64,000 nt of DNA from positions 124,001 to 188,000 of the forward strand of contig JAAFJE010000002.1 of NCBI GenBank assembly GCA_013298025.1, written 5' to 3'. The position numbers and the translations under genes were made by a program. This DNA is from Cytophagales bacterium. GTDB lineage: Bacteria > Bacteroidota > Bacteroidia > Cytophagales > Spirosomataceae. Shown here piece by piece: positions 1 to 8,126 of the stretch. The notes under the pieces were generated by a model. It made no database searches. It was not told the DNA's origin and saw only the letters and a list, made by a program, of their open reading frames with translations. Every line of letters starts with the position of its first letter. Positions within the stretch are counted from its first letter, which is position 1.

Positions 1-1946
1 TCGCCTACAGGTTCGGCATTCATAGGAGGTTCTGGATGCTTTTCGCCAAATGCCAACACGGGGTCTTTGGCAGCATAATACATATCAAATAAAATAGCTT
101 CGCCGGGAATATCAGCCATTTGAATTTGGTTGATAAAAATTTGCTCTACTACGCCACCTCTACCACGTGCCGACTTGAAACGCAAGCCAATGTCTGTTCC
201 CATAAAAGTGCAATTATTGACAAACATATTGCGTACACCGCCCGACATCTCGCTACCAATCACAAAGCCTCCGTGTGCGTGATAAACTGTACAATTATTG
301 ATAATGACATCTTCGGTTGCTGCACCTCTTTTACGGCCTTCTTCGTCACGCCCCGACTTGATACAAATGCCATCGTCGCCTACATCGAACAGACAATCCT
401 CCATCAATACATTGTGGCACGATTCTAAATCGATACCATCGCCATTTTGGGCATGCCAAGGATTTTTGGCACGTATATTTTTGAGCGTAAGATGCTCGGA
501 AAGAAGTGGATGCAAGCACCAAGCAGGTGAGTTTTGGAAGGTAACGCCTTCTAATAAAATGTTTTTACAACTCGTAAAAGAAAACATATTAGGACGCAAG
601 AAATCTTTGATATGTTCAAAATCTTTGATGTCTTTTCCATTAACTAATACGCCAGGTTTGTCGGCTGTTGAGCCGGCCAATGATTTTTGGGTAGGATACC
701 ATATACTTTTATCAGGATTCAACAAACCACCTGTGCTTAGTAATTTTTCCCAAGCAGAAGCCGTCATTTTTGCCTTTTTCACAGGTCGCCAAGCGTCACC
801 TGCCCCATCGAGTACACCAAAGCCTGTAATAGCCACATTCTCAATATTCAAGGCATAAAGTGGTGCTTGACAGCGAACAGCCGTGAGTCCTTCGTAGGTT
901 GTTTTGATGAGCGGATAGTCGTCGAAATTACTGCTAAATTGCACCAATGCCCCTTTCGCCAAGTGCAGGTTGACATTACTTTTGAAGATAATCGGGCCCG
1001 TAAGCCATAAGCCAGCAGGTACATAAACAGTTCCTCCACCAGCTTGACTGCACATATCAATTGCCTGATTGATAGCCTTGGTATTGAGCGTTTGCCCATC
1101 GGCTTTTGCTCCATAGTTTACAATATTGAATGTATCTTTTTTGAAAACAGGCACGTAAATTTTAGGTAATTCATACGCATATTTACCATCATGTACCGAA
1201 TGTTTGAGGTAAGATTTGAGTGGTAAGCCCAATTTTTGTACGTCATCTAACACCAAACTAGCCATGGTTTCTGCACCAAATTTTGAAAAATGCGTGTCGT
1301 CGTTTACGCCTTTTGGAAATTTACGGAAAGTATTAGGAGCATAGTGCATAAACAAACGCTTAGAACCCTCTACGCCCATTTTTTCGATAACCACCTGACT
1401 TTTCGCATGGAGGTCAATCAAAGGTACTCCCAATTCTTTGGCAACCGCTTTAACGGCAGCAGGATAATCGCCATGTTGGTCAACGAATTTACCATTTTCG
1501 TCAAATTTACGACGCATCACAGGCGTAATCAATACAGCATTGCCGCCTTTTGCCTGTGTTTCTTTTACAAAGCGTGCTAAATTTTGACGAAAAGTAGAAC
1601 TAGGATTGGTATAACGAGTAGAATCGTTGATTTTTTGGTCGTTATGACCAAATTGGATGAAAACCCAATCCCCTTTTTTCACTTGTGAAATTACTTTTTC
1701 CCATAGCCCCTCGTTGATAAAGCTTTTGGTACTTCTGCCATTTTTAGCATGATTTTGAATCTCGATGGCATCCGTAAAATATTTTGGTAAAACCATGCCC
1801 CATCCAGTTTCTGGCTCATCGGTCGGAAGTTTATTGGCCATCGTAGAATCGCCAATGAGGAATAACGTAAGTTTATTGTCGTTTGCTTTGAAACTACACA
1901 AAATTAGTACTATAAAAACGAGACAATTGGATATAATTTTTTTCAT
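1..1946 (-). CDS. Rhamnogalacturonan acetylesterase (CE12-like) fused to GH28 polygalacturonase, 3' end cut by window edge
   Basis: One uninterrupted frame of about 648 codons runs from an ATG at 1946 off the left edge. Residues 1-22 are a signal peptide. Residues about 25-245 are an SGNH hydrolase like CE12 rhamnogalacturonan acetylesterases: GDST (Ser34), AKNG (Gly70), FGHND (99-103) and DDTH (Asp216/His219). From about residue 272 (FNIVNYGAKADG) a GH28 right-handed beta-helix follows, with NGDGID (501-506), GDDGI (Asp524/525), HGG (His558) and a GLRFKS segment, matching the GH28 catalytic Asp, His and Arg-Lys motifs. The enzyme should deacetylate and cut pectic galacturonan outside the cytoplasm. 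KduD upstream on the same strand and a LacI regulator fit pectin use. The fusion of two activities in one chain is uncommon. The C-terminus, and any sorting tail, lies outside the window. Confidence 0.88.
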   Translation of the reverse strand, partial: MKKIISNCLVFIVLILCSFKANDNKLTLFLIGDSTMANKLPTDEPETGWGMVLPKYFTDAIEIQNHAKNGRSTKSFINEGLWEKVISQVKKGDWVFIQFGHNDQKINDSTRYTNPSSTFRQNLARFVKETQAKGGNAVLITPVMRRKFDENGKFVDQHGDYPAAVKAVAKELGVPLIDLHAKSQVVIEKMGVEGSKRLFMHYAPNTFRKFPKGVNDDTHFSKFGAETMASLVLDDVQKLGLPLKSYLKHSVHDGKYAYELPKIYVPVFKKDTFNIVNYGAKADGQTLNTKAINQAIDMCSQAGGGTVYVPAGLWLTGPIIFKSNVNLHLAKGALVQFSSNFDDYPLIKTTYEGLTAVRCQAPLYALNIENVAITGFGVLDGAGDAWRPVKKAKMTASAWEKLLSTGGLLNPDKSIWYPTQKSLAGSTADKPGVLVNGKDIKDFEHIKDFLRPNMFSFTSCKNILLEGVTFQNSPAWCLHPLLSEHLTLKNIRAKNPWHAQNGDGIDLESCHNVLMEDCLFDVGDDGICIKSGRDEEGRKRGAATEDVIINNCTVYHAHGGFVIGSEMSGGVRNMFVNNCTFMGTDIGLRFKSARGRGGVVEQIFINQIQMADIPGEAILFDMYYAAKDPVLAFGEKHPEPPMNAEPVG

Positions 1947-2006
1947 CGAAGTTTATACTATGGTTAAATATTGGATAATATTTTTATTGGCTAAAGAAGT
2001 TTAAAA

Positions 2007-2056
2007 ATGAGTGCTTTAGTGAAAGAAAGTGCTGTTTCAATCACTAAAAAACTCAT
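2007..2056 (-). promoter_or_regulatory. Long hairpin between kduD and the pectinase gene
   Basis: 16-bp arms at 2007-2022 and 2041-2056 pair with only two mismatches around an 18-nt loop. On the minus strand the hairpin is followed by TTTTTAAAC. It could be a kduD terminator about 170 nt after the stop, or a leader structure or attenuator about 60 nt before the pectinase start. No other gene is visible in the 278-bp gap (1947-2224). Confidence 0.6.
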
Positions 2057-2224
2057 GTACAACAATTATCAAGTGGTTAGGTAACATCCAAGGTTTAGAG
2101 GTTGCTCCCCAAAAAACTAATTAATAGAACTGTGTGCTCAAACTCAATTATCTATCCTTATAAACATATAAGCGCTGTAAAATTGGGATGATTGGTCTAT
2201 CCCAAAATTGTAGTATTTGTAGTC

Positions 2225-2995
2225 TTAGCGACCCATCCAGCCACCGTCAACGGTCAAGATAGTGCCGTTTACATAGTTACTTGCCGCAGAAGCCAAGAAC
2301 ACCAATGGCCCTTTGAAGTCTTCGGGTTCGCCCCAACGACCCGCTGGAATACGGTCGAGGATGGCTTTACTTCTTTCGGCATCGGCACGCAAAGCAGCCG
2401 TGTTGTCTGTAGCAATATAGCCTGGTGCAAAGGCATTAACGTTTACGCCTTTACTAGCCCACTCGTTTGAGAATGCCTTCACCAAACTAGCCACTGCACC
2501 TTTACTAGCAGCATAACCGGGTACAAATACACCTCCTTGGAAACTCAAAAGAGAAGCGGTGAAAATGATTTTTCCAAAACCACGAGCCACCATATCTCTA
2601 CCAAATTCACGGGCCATAATAAACTGAGCATCAAGGTTTACACTCAATACTTTATCCCAATATTCGTCTGAGTGTTCGGCAGCAGGGTTACGTAAAATCA
2701 TTCCTGCGTTATTAATGAGAATATCTACTGGAGCTTGGTTTGCTTTGACATCGTTGATAAAAGCGTACAATTGCGTTCTATCGCTCATATCTACTTTATA
2801 GCCTACGAAATTGCGACCCAAAGCTTTTACTTCTCTTTCTACCAAGCTGTCTTTGTCTTCAATTGTTACTGAAGCCCCGATAATATCGGCACCAGCTTCG
2901 GCAAGGGCTAATGCAATTGCCAAACCAATACCTCTGTCGCAACCTGTTACGAGTGCCACTTTATTTTCGAGACTAAATAATTTAGATAAACTCAT
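2225..2995 (-). CDS. kduD: 2-dehydro-3-deoxy-D-gluconate 5-dehydrogenase (SDR family)
   Basis: Classical short-chain dehydrogenase of 256 aa. The Rossmann motif is TGCDRGIG (17-24), NNAG is at 95-98, and the catalytic Tyr-Lys is YAASK (Tyr161, Lys165) with Ser148/151. The N-terminal MSLSKLFSLENKVALVTG pattern and C-terminal VDGGWMGR match KduD. KduD interconverts 2-dehydro-3-deoxygluconate and 3-deoxy-hexosulosonate intermediates made from unsaturated galacturonides, in the cytoplasm. It lies upstream of the polygalacturonase gene and divergent from a LacI regulator, which supports the pectin role. KduI and the later kinase and aldolase are not in the window. Related SDRs such as gluconate 5-dehydrogenase are the main alternative. 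Confidence 0.88.
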   Translation of the reverse strand: MSLSKLFSLENKVALVTGCDRGIGLAIALALAEAGADIIGASVTIEDKDSLVEREVKALGRNFVGYKVDMSDRTQLYAFINDVKANQAPVDILINNAGMILRNPAAEHSDEYWDKVLSVNLDAQFIMAREFGRDMVARGFGKIIFTASLLSFQGGVFVPGYAASKGAVASLVKAFSNEWASKGVNVNAFAPGYIATDNTAALRADAERSKAILDRIPAGRWGEPEDFKGPLVFLASAASNYVNGTILTVDGGWMGR

Positions 2996-3149
2996 GGAGT
3001 AATAAATTAAGGTTTAAAATGTATATTGACTTTTTTAAAGAATTATTCTTAGTATATACCAATGCTAAAGGCGTTTGGTGTTGTCGAAATTAGAGCGGAT
3101 AAAAAGCGTGGGCAAATTTTAGGATGAATATTTTTATGCAATCGTTGTC

Positions 3150-3161
3150 GGCAACGTTGCC
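3150..3161. promoter_or_regulatory. Candidate LacI-family operator, perfect 12-bp palindrome
   Basis: GGCAACGTTGCC is a perfect palindrome with the central CG step typical of LacI/GalR operators. It sits in the divergent 292-bp region between kduD and the lacI-type gene, placed to control both. Binding is inferred. Confidence 0.5.
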
Positions 3162-3209
3162 AAAACACTTTCATTTTTGATTTATTTTATATAATTTAGT
3201 ATATTATCT

Positions 3210-3226
3210 TGAAAGTAGTACTTTCA
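3210..3226. promoter_or_regulatory. 17-bp palindrome near the lacI-type promoter
   Basis: TGAAAGTA-G-TACTTTCA has perfect 8-bp arms around one base. It ends about 24 bp before the candidate -7 element of the regulator gene, so a bound protein would cover the -33 region. It may be an autoregulatory site. Its sequence differs from the 3150-3161 palindrome. Confidence 0.4.
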
Positions 3227-3249
3227 TACATAAATTTACAAGAGAGGTA

Positions 3250-3257
3250 TATCTTTG
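3250..3257 (+). promoter_or_regulatory. Candidate Bacteroidota -7 promoter element for the LacI-type gene
   Basis: TATCTTTG matches the Bacteroidota TAnnTTTG consensus 31 bp before the start codon. No clear TTTG -33 element lies at the usual distance. Confidence 0.4.
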
Positions 3258-3287
3258 TAGAAAATTGGACAAAAACAAGACGATATT

Positions 3288-4304
3288 TTGGAAACGGCAA
3301 CCATAAAAGACATAGCAAAGGCACTGAATCTGTCAACTTCTACTGTATCACGGGCATTGCGAGGCAGCTACGAAATCAATCCTGAAACCAAACGGATTGT
3401 GTTGGAATGTGCCGAAAAACTCAATTATCGACCCAATCCCATTGCCTTGAGTTTGAAAGAAAACAGAAGTAGGGCTATCGGAGTGATTGTACCTGAAATA
3501 GATAACCCCTTCTTTTCGCAGGCCATCAATGGCATCGAAGCGATTGCCTACAATCGGGGCTACCATGTAGTGATTTTTCAAAGCCACGAGTCGTATGAGC
3601 GTGAGTTGGTAAATGTGCAACACTTGCTTGCAAGGCGTGTCGATGGCGTACTGATTTCGCTGTCGGGACAAACCAACAACTACGAGCATTTGCATGGCTT
3701 ACAAGAAAAAGGCGTGCCATTGGTTTTCTTCGACCGCTTTACCGATGCCATTACTACGCACAAAGTAATTGCAGATAATTTCAAAGGAGCTTTTGAAGGG
3801 ACAGAACATTTGATTTTATCGGGGCGTAAAAAAATTGCTCACTTGGGAGCATCTTCTTTTCTTTCTATTACCACCGAGCGAATTAAAGGCTATAAGGCAG
3901 CCTTAGAAAAATACAATATTCCTTTCGACGAAAGCCTGATTCGGTATTGTAATTTTAGCATTCAAGAAATGGAAACGATTATTGACGATTTGCTATCAGA
4001 ATCGAATCCGCCTGATGCCATTTTTACGGTAAGCGACCGCCTCGCTATGGCGTGCTTGACCATTTTAAAAGAGAAGCATATTGCTATTCCGAAAGATATA
4101 GCCGTGATGGGCTTTACCAATCTCAAAGTAGCCTCATTGCTAGAACCAGCCTTTACGGCAGTGGTACAACCTGCCCTTGAAATGGGACAAAGAGCCGCCG
4201 AATTGTTGTTGGATTTGGTTGAAAAAAAATCGAAAGCCCCTACCAATTTCCAAACGATTCGCCTGCCTACAGAGTTGGTTATTCGGAAATCAACGGCGTT
4301 GTAG
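3288..4304 (+). CDS. LacI/GalR-family transcriptional regulator
   Basis: 338 aa. Residues 4-50 form the LacI helix-turn-helix with hinge: ATIKDIAKALNLSTSTVSRA, then a YRPNP hinge start near residue 46. Residues about 60-335 are the periplasmic-binding-protein-like effector domain with IGVIVPEIDNPFF. No in-frame ATG lies close upstream, and the HTH begins right after the chosen start, so translation appears to begin at TTG. The gene is divergent from kduD with two palindromes between them. It probably represses the pectin genes in response to a galacturonate catabolite; the effector is not known from sequence. A strong terminator follows at 4362. Confidence 0.9.
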   Translation: METATIKDIAKALNLSTSTVSRALRGSYEINPETKRIVLECAEKLNYRPNPIALSLKENRSRAIGVIVPEIDNPFFSQAINGIEAIAYNRGYHVVIFQSHESYERELVNVQHLLARRVDGVLISLSGQTNNYEHLHGLQEKGVPLVFFDRFTDAITTHKVIADNFKGAFEGTEHLILSGRKKIAHLGASSFLSITTERIKGYKAALEKYNIPFDESLIRYCNFSIQEMETIIDDLLSESNPPDAIFTVSDRLAMACLTILKEKHIAIPKDIAVMGFTNLKVASLLEPAFTAVVQPALEMGQRAAELLLDLVEKKSKAPTNFQTIRLPTELVIRKSTAL

Positions 4305-4361
4305 GCGAATTTTCGCCTCTTGTATATGCTGAAATACCACTGCGTAGCCATAAGAATCCAC

Positions 4362-4412
4362 TTCCTCCTCTAGTCTTAGCAGTTACGACAACTAGAGGAG
4401 GAATATTTTTTT
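4362..4412 (+). terminator. Rho-independent terminator after the LacI-type gene
   Basis: 13-bp perfect arms (4362-4374 and 4391-4403) with a 16-nt loop, followed by TATTTTTTT. Confidence 0.85.
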
Positions 4413-4475
4413 AATGATGAACCCATGGTAACGAGAACAACAAACAAGTAAGATGCGATAAATGCTTCATGCCTT

Positions 4476-4830
4476 GATGCCCTTGTTGGAGTTATCTCCA
4501 ACAAGCTATGCGTCAGCAACAAACCCAACTTTCATGCCCTTGTTAGAGTTATCTCCAACAAGCCATGCGTCAGCAACAAACCAAACGTTAGTGCCATTAA
4601 CTTAATTTTTTTACGCCCTCGTTCATGCCCTTGTTAGAGTTATCTCCAACAAGCCATGCGTCAGCAACAAACCAAACGTTAGTGCCATTAACTTAATTTT
4701 TTTACGCCCTCGTTCATGCCCTTGTTGGAGTTATCTCCAACAAGCTATGCGTCAGCAACAAACCAAACGTTAGTGCCATTAACTTAATTTTTTTACGCCC
4801 TCGTTAGAGTTAGTTCCAACAAGACAAGCA
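4476..4830 (+). repeat. Tandem REP-like palindromic repeats (about 91-bp period)
   Basis: Each unit carries CTTGTTGGAG-TTAT-CTCCAACAAG, a 10-bp stem with a 4-nt loop, or a variant with one stem mismatch. A conserved tail follows (GCGTCAGCAACAAACC and TTAACTTAATTTTTTTACG). Units start at 4533, 4624 and 4715, exactly 91 bp apart. A shortened copy precedes them at 4476 and a degenerate one follows near 4801. They lie directly upstream of a RAYT-type transposase gene, whose expected substrates are such hairpins. Confidence 0.88.
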
Positions 4831-4870
4831 TCTGAAATAAATCAAATTTTAGTACTACAAACTTAATGCT

Positions 4871-5392
4871 ATGAATCATCACTATATACAGTTTTTTACA
4901 GCTACAATTCTTTGGTGGAAGCCTTTGCTCAAACCTGATAAGTATAAGCAAATCGTTATTGATAGTTTGAAATTCTTGGTTGAAAATAAGCGAGTAAAAG
5001 TATATGGCTTTGTGATTATGCCAAATCATATTCACATAGTCTGGAAAATCAATGAAAACTATTTATTGAAAGATGTACAACGAGATTTTTTGAAATATAC
5101 CGCTCAACAAATCAAATTTGATTTAATAAAGAATCATCCTGCTGTTTTATCCTATTTTGAAGTAAATCTAACTGACCGACAATACCAGTTTTGGGAAAGG
5201 AATCCATTAAGTATAAACTTATACTCAAGAAAAGTCATTGAACAAAAGCTATCCTATATTCATGCTAATCCATTAAAAGGAAAGTGGCTGCTGGCAAATA
5301 GTCCTGATAAATATTGGTTTTCATCTTATCGTTTTTGTGAAATGAATATTGATGATTTTGGATTCTTAACTCATTATCTTGAGGATAGTTAG
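4871..5392 (+). CDS. REP-associated tyrosine transposase (RAYT, Y1/IS200-like)
   Basis: 173 aa with the Y1 transposase fold. The metal-binding HUH motif is PNHIHIVW (51-58), the likely nucleophile is Tyr129 in LSYIHANPL, and the C-terminal FSSYRF resembles the RAYT WSSYR motif. Family members cut and join single-stranded DNA at REP hairpins and are usually single-copy, host-tamed proteins. The gene is bracketed by direct REP units on the left (4476-4830) and an inverted copy on the right (5399-5441), a REPtron-like layout. Length and motifs look intact, so it may be active. The terminator and promoter are not clear. Confidence 0.87.
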   Translation: MNHHYIQFFTATILWWKPLLKPDKYKQIVIDSLKFLVENKRVKVYGFVIMPNHIHIVWKINENYLLKDVQRDFLKYTAQQIKFDLIKNHPAVLSYFEVNLTDRQYQFWERNPLSINLYSRKVIEQKLSYIHANPLKGKWLLANSPDKYWFSSYRFCEMNIDDFGFLTHYLEDS

Positions 5393-5398
5393 TGGCAA

Positions 5399-5441
5399 GT
5401 TGCTGACGCACGTCTCGTTGGAGATAACTCTAACAAGGGCG
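5399..5441 (-). repeat. Inverted REP-like copy downstream of the RAYT gene
   Basis: Read on the minus strand, this matches the upstream units (CCCTTGTTAGAGTTATCTCC and then GCGTCAGCAAC), in opposite orientation to the 4476-4830 block. The gene is therefore flanked by inverted REPs. Confidence 0.8.
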
Positions 5442-5447
5442 GAAAAA

Positions 5448-5868
5448 CCCCTAATTACAATCAAGAAACAAGCATTTGCAGTAAGAAAACAACTAATTAC
5501 AATCAAGAAATAACATCTGCATTTAAGAAAAGCCTTGTTACAATCAAGAAACAAGCACTTACAGTAAGAAAACAGCTAATGACAATCAAGAAACAACATC
5601 TAAATTTAAGAAAAGCGTAATTACAATTAAGAAACAAGCATTTACAGCGAGAAAACAGCTAATTACAATCAAGAAATAACATCTAAATTTAGGAAATGGA
5701 TAGTTGCAATCAAGAAATACTATATTGCAATAAAAAATGAGCAATTAAAATCAAGAAACACCAACTAAAATCAAGAAATAAGCAACTAAAATAAGGAAAT
5801 TGACAATTGTTTTCGAGAAAAGACTATTTGTACATAAGAAATGGATAGCTACAATAAGAAAATAACCA
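5448..5868. repeat. Array of about twenty degenerate 21-bp repeats
   Basis: Units of 20-23 bp share an AAGAAA core about every 21 bp, for example TAATTACAATCAAGAAACAA and CATTTACAGTAAGAAAACAG. Four unit types recur in order, giving a higher-order period near 84 bp on the left, and the array decays to the right. Read on the plus strand, part of it encodes heptads of the form LTIKKQx, as in the segment LVTIKKQALTVRKQ, but stops and the lack of a start argue against a gene. Phased A-tracts at two helical turns would predict bent DNA. It lies between two REP copies. Function unknown. Confidence 0.8.
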
Positions 5869-5874
5869 TCTTTT

Positions 5875-5963
5875 GATGCCTTTGTTGGAGTTATCTCCAA
5901 CAAGCTATGCGTCAGCAACAAACCAAACGTTAGTGCCATAAACTTAATTTTCCAACGAGGGCG
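5875..5963 (+). repeat. Further REP-like copy, right of the 21-bp array
   Basis: It contains the perfect stem (TTGTTGGAG-TTAT-CTCCAACAA) and the full tail of the 91-bp unit. It ends in CCAACGAGGGCGG, a fragment that reads as the opposite orientation. Confidence 0.8.
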
Positions 5964-6041
5964 GTAAATTTTGTCGAGAAATATCACTAGCATGATAAAT
6001 ATATTGATTACAAGCTTTTTAAATCAAAAATACTACTTACT

Positions 6042-6743
6042 ATGAACTCATTATTCAAAATTACCCTAGGCTGTTACTTGTTCGCCTACGCCTTTTGCTG
6101 TCATGCACAAACAAATACATTTATGGTACTAAAAGCAAAGTCTGGTGTAAAAACAAAGCAGGTTCATATTGCGTCGCTAGATGCTCATAATAAATATGTA
6201 TCTAAATTTAACGATTGTAGCATAAACCTCATTGAAAAGAACGAAACATCATATTTGTTGTGTATCTATGCTAAAAATAATCAGTTGATTTACAAAAGTA
6301 GTTGCCAAGGTATATCCCAAATTTATGAAGATTCCGTAGGTATTTATTTGTTAGAATATTCATTGTTTACCGAAGACGGACACACCGAAGGTAAGATTAT
6401 CACTTTTGATGCTGAACAACAACGCTTACTAAAAAGTAAATATAGCTATGCCAACTGCACAAATCCCATGCGATTTGATGGTAAACTTTGGGTAATTTCT
6501 GAGATGAAATTACTACAATTCAACGCCCAACTAGCTGTTGAATCCCGTAGAAAAATAGATTTATACAAGTCGAATAAGGAAGTCACAGCAACTTACGCAG
6601 ACACGTATAGGTTTTATGGGTTAGATAATGAAGGGAACGAAATAAGTGTAAATTTTACGCCTTATTGCCCCCAAATAGCATATAAAAAATATACAGGACA
6701 GCTCAATGTTCATGCCTCTCGCATTCATATTCTTTTAAATTAA
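6042..6743 (+). CDS. Secreted protein of unknown function (intact copy)
   Basis: 233 aa with an N-terminal signal peptide (hydrophobic residues 4-20, cleavage near CHAQT). No domain is recognised. The body alternates short hydrophobic strands (YLLCIYAK, YRFYGLDN), suggesting a beta-rich, possibly propeller-like periplasmic or surface protein. From 6381 on, its sequence lies inside a 1165-bp block that recurs at 16880, where only the last part of the gene is present. This copy is therefore the original. It converges with the photolyase fragment, 14 bp away. Confidence 0.7.
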   Translation: MNSLFKITLGCYLFAYAFCCHAQTNTFMVLKAKSGVKTKQVHIASLDAHNKYVSKFNDCSINLIEKNETSYLLCIYAKNNQLIYKSSCQGISQIYEDSVGIYLLEYSLFTEDGHTEGKIITFDAEQQRLLKSKYSYANCTNPMRFDGKLWVISEMKLLQFNAQLAVESRRKIDLYKSNKEVTATYADTYRFYGLDNEGNEISVNFTPYCPQIAYKKYTGQLNVHASRIHILLN

Positions 6744-7545
6744 TACCTTCAAGGCAATTACAACGCATCTAATTGGCTCAAATACATTTCAGCTTGTTGT
6801 AAAAGCTCCTTTTTTTGTTGCGCTGGCATTTTATCGAGCGTTACATAAGCCATACCTATGCGTGGATTCCGTTGAAGTTTACTTCTGTTGCGTTCGTAAA
6901 AATGCCAATAAAGTGAATTGAAAGGACAAGCCTTTGCTCCTGTTTTTTGTTTGTTGTCATAAAAACAAGAGCTACAATAATCACTCATTTTATCAATATA
7001 GTTTGCCGAAGCGGTATAAGGTTTTGAGCCAACAATACCACCATCGGCATATTGGCTCATGCCACGGGTATTGGTGATTTCTACCCATTCAATGGCATCA
7101 ATATAAATGCCCAAATACCATTTGTCCACTTCATCAGGATGAATGCCAGCTAACAAACAAAAGTTGCCAATCACCATTAATCGTTGAATATGATGGGCAT
7201 AAGCCCTATTCAACGATTGACCTATACAATGCTTGAGACAATTCATTTTTGTTTTGCCTGTCCAGAAAAATGAAGGCAGCGAATGCTGGTGTTCAAAGAA
7301 ATTTAACTGCTTGAAATGGGGCATTTGGTGCCAATAAATGCCTCGCATATATTCTCGCCAACCAATAATTTGTCTTACAAATCCTTCAATTTGGGCAATA
7401 CTGATACTATCTTGGTTTGCTTGCCAATGAGCTACTGCTGTACTTACGATTTCGATAGGTGAAAGTAATTTAAGATTCATTGAAAACGACAAACGGGCAT
7501 GATACACCGACCAATATTGCATTGCCATCGCATCTTCGTAAGTGC
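6381..7545 (+). repeat. Long direct repeat, left copy (flanks fructan island)
   Basis: 1165 bp identical to 16880-18044 at a constant offset of 10499 bp. Only about three substitutions and no indels were seen by eye (for example at 6387 and near 7381 and 7428). It holds the 3' part of the secreted-protein gene and the 3' half of the photolyase gene. Confidence 0.95.
6758..7528 (-). pseudogene. Truncated FeS-type photolyase (C-terminal half)
   Basis: The 256 codons equal residues 254-509 of the intact photolyase at 17257-18786. Homology stops at 7545, where island DNA begins, so the N-terminal antenna half is missing. The methionine at 7528 is an internal one (MAMQYW). The C-terminal FAD/FeS part, including the CSSC and ACPFN cysteines, is retained, but without the N-terminal domain the product is unlikely to work. 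Confidence 0.9.
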
Positions 7546-7720
7546 AACCTCAAGTCACAAATGTAACAATATTGATATTTTGTATTACAATCATTATATC
7601 ATTTATTAAAACACCAAGCACATCATCAAACCAACAGACTGACTATAAGAAACTTATAAATATGTATCAAAATTACAAGTAATTGAATGATTACTAAAAT
7701 CTGCTTTTAAAACTTTGATC

Positions 7721-7728
7721 TAATTTTG
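7721..7728 (+). promoter_or_regulatory. Candidate -7 element ahead of the sugar-porter remnant
   Basis: TAATTTTG fits TAnnTTTG 29 bp before the ATG at 7757. No matching -33 TTTG was seen at the usual spacing. It may still serve the SusC operon if transcription runs through the remnant. Confidence 0.35.
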
Positions 7729-7756
7729 GTTCATCAAAAAACTTAATAAGGTTGAC

Positions 7757-8032
7757 ATGAATCAAAATCTTCAAATATTTTTCTGGTCGCTATCTGCTAC
7801 ACTTGGAGGTTTTCTTTTTGGCTTCGATACAGCTATTATTTCTGGGGTTGGACAAACCCTTCAAACACTTTATTACAAAAACCCTATTGTGTGCAAGCCT
7901 AGAGGTGAAAAAAGAGTATTACTTTTTATGAATACCAGTTTCTTTGAGCATACTAGCTATAAGATAAGTGTAATGAATTTTCTTGTACTATGGATTCATT
8001 TACAACTACTTATGAAGGATGAATCTCCTTAA
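7757..8032 (+). pseudogene. N-terminal remnant of an MFS sugar porter
   Basis: The first about 35 codons carry the start of a sugar-porter first helix and its signature (LGGFLFGFDTAIISG, like XylE/GLUT proteins). After QTLQTLYY the sequence loses all similarity, and the frame ends at 91 codons with no further transmembrane helices. The normal length is about 450 aa, so nearly the whole transporter is deleted. In complete fructan loci a fructose importer often sits beside SusC, which suggests the island lost it. The open tail is probably chance. Confidence 0.75.
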
Positions 8033-8126
8033 TTTCAAAGAGGCTAGGCTTATAAAAAACCTTTTAAAGAATTGATACTTAAACAATACAATAAGAACAA
8101 ATAATATAACATTAACTAATCAATTT

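Noticed and set aside
848-1114. 88-codon minus-strand frame inside the pectinase region
   Set aside because: It is in a different frame from the continuous CE12-GH28 reading frame, which explains the same DNA better.
4476-5963. Repeats with regular spacing suggested a CRISPR array
   Set aside because: The 91-bp units are direct copies with internal palindromes and no unique spacers; the 21-bp units are contiguous and degenerate; no cas genes are present.
5366-5993. Two minus-strand open frames over the 21-bp array (5366-5554 and 5751-5993) rich in Phe-Leu-Ile
   Set aside because: They only reflect the 21-bp period read in the antisense frame; composition is abnormal and no homologous domain is visible.
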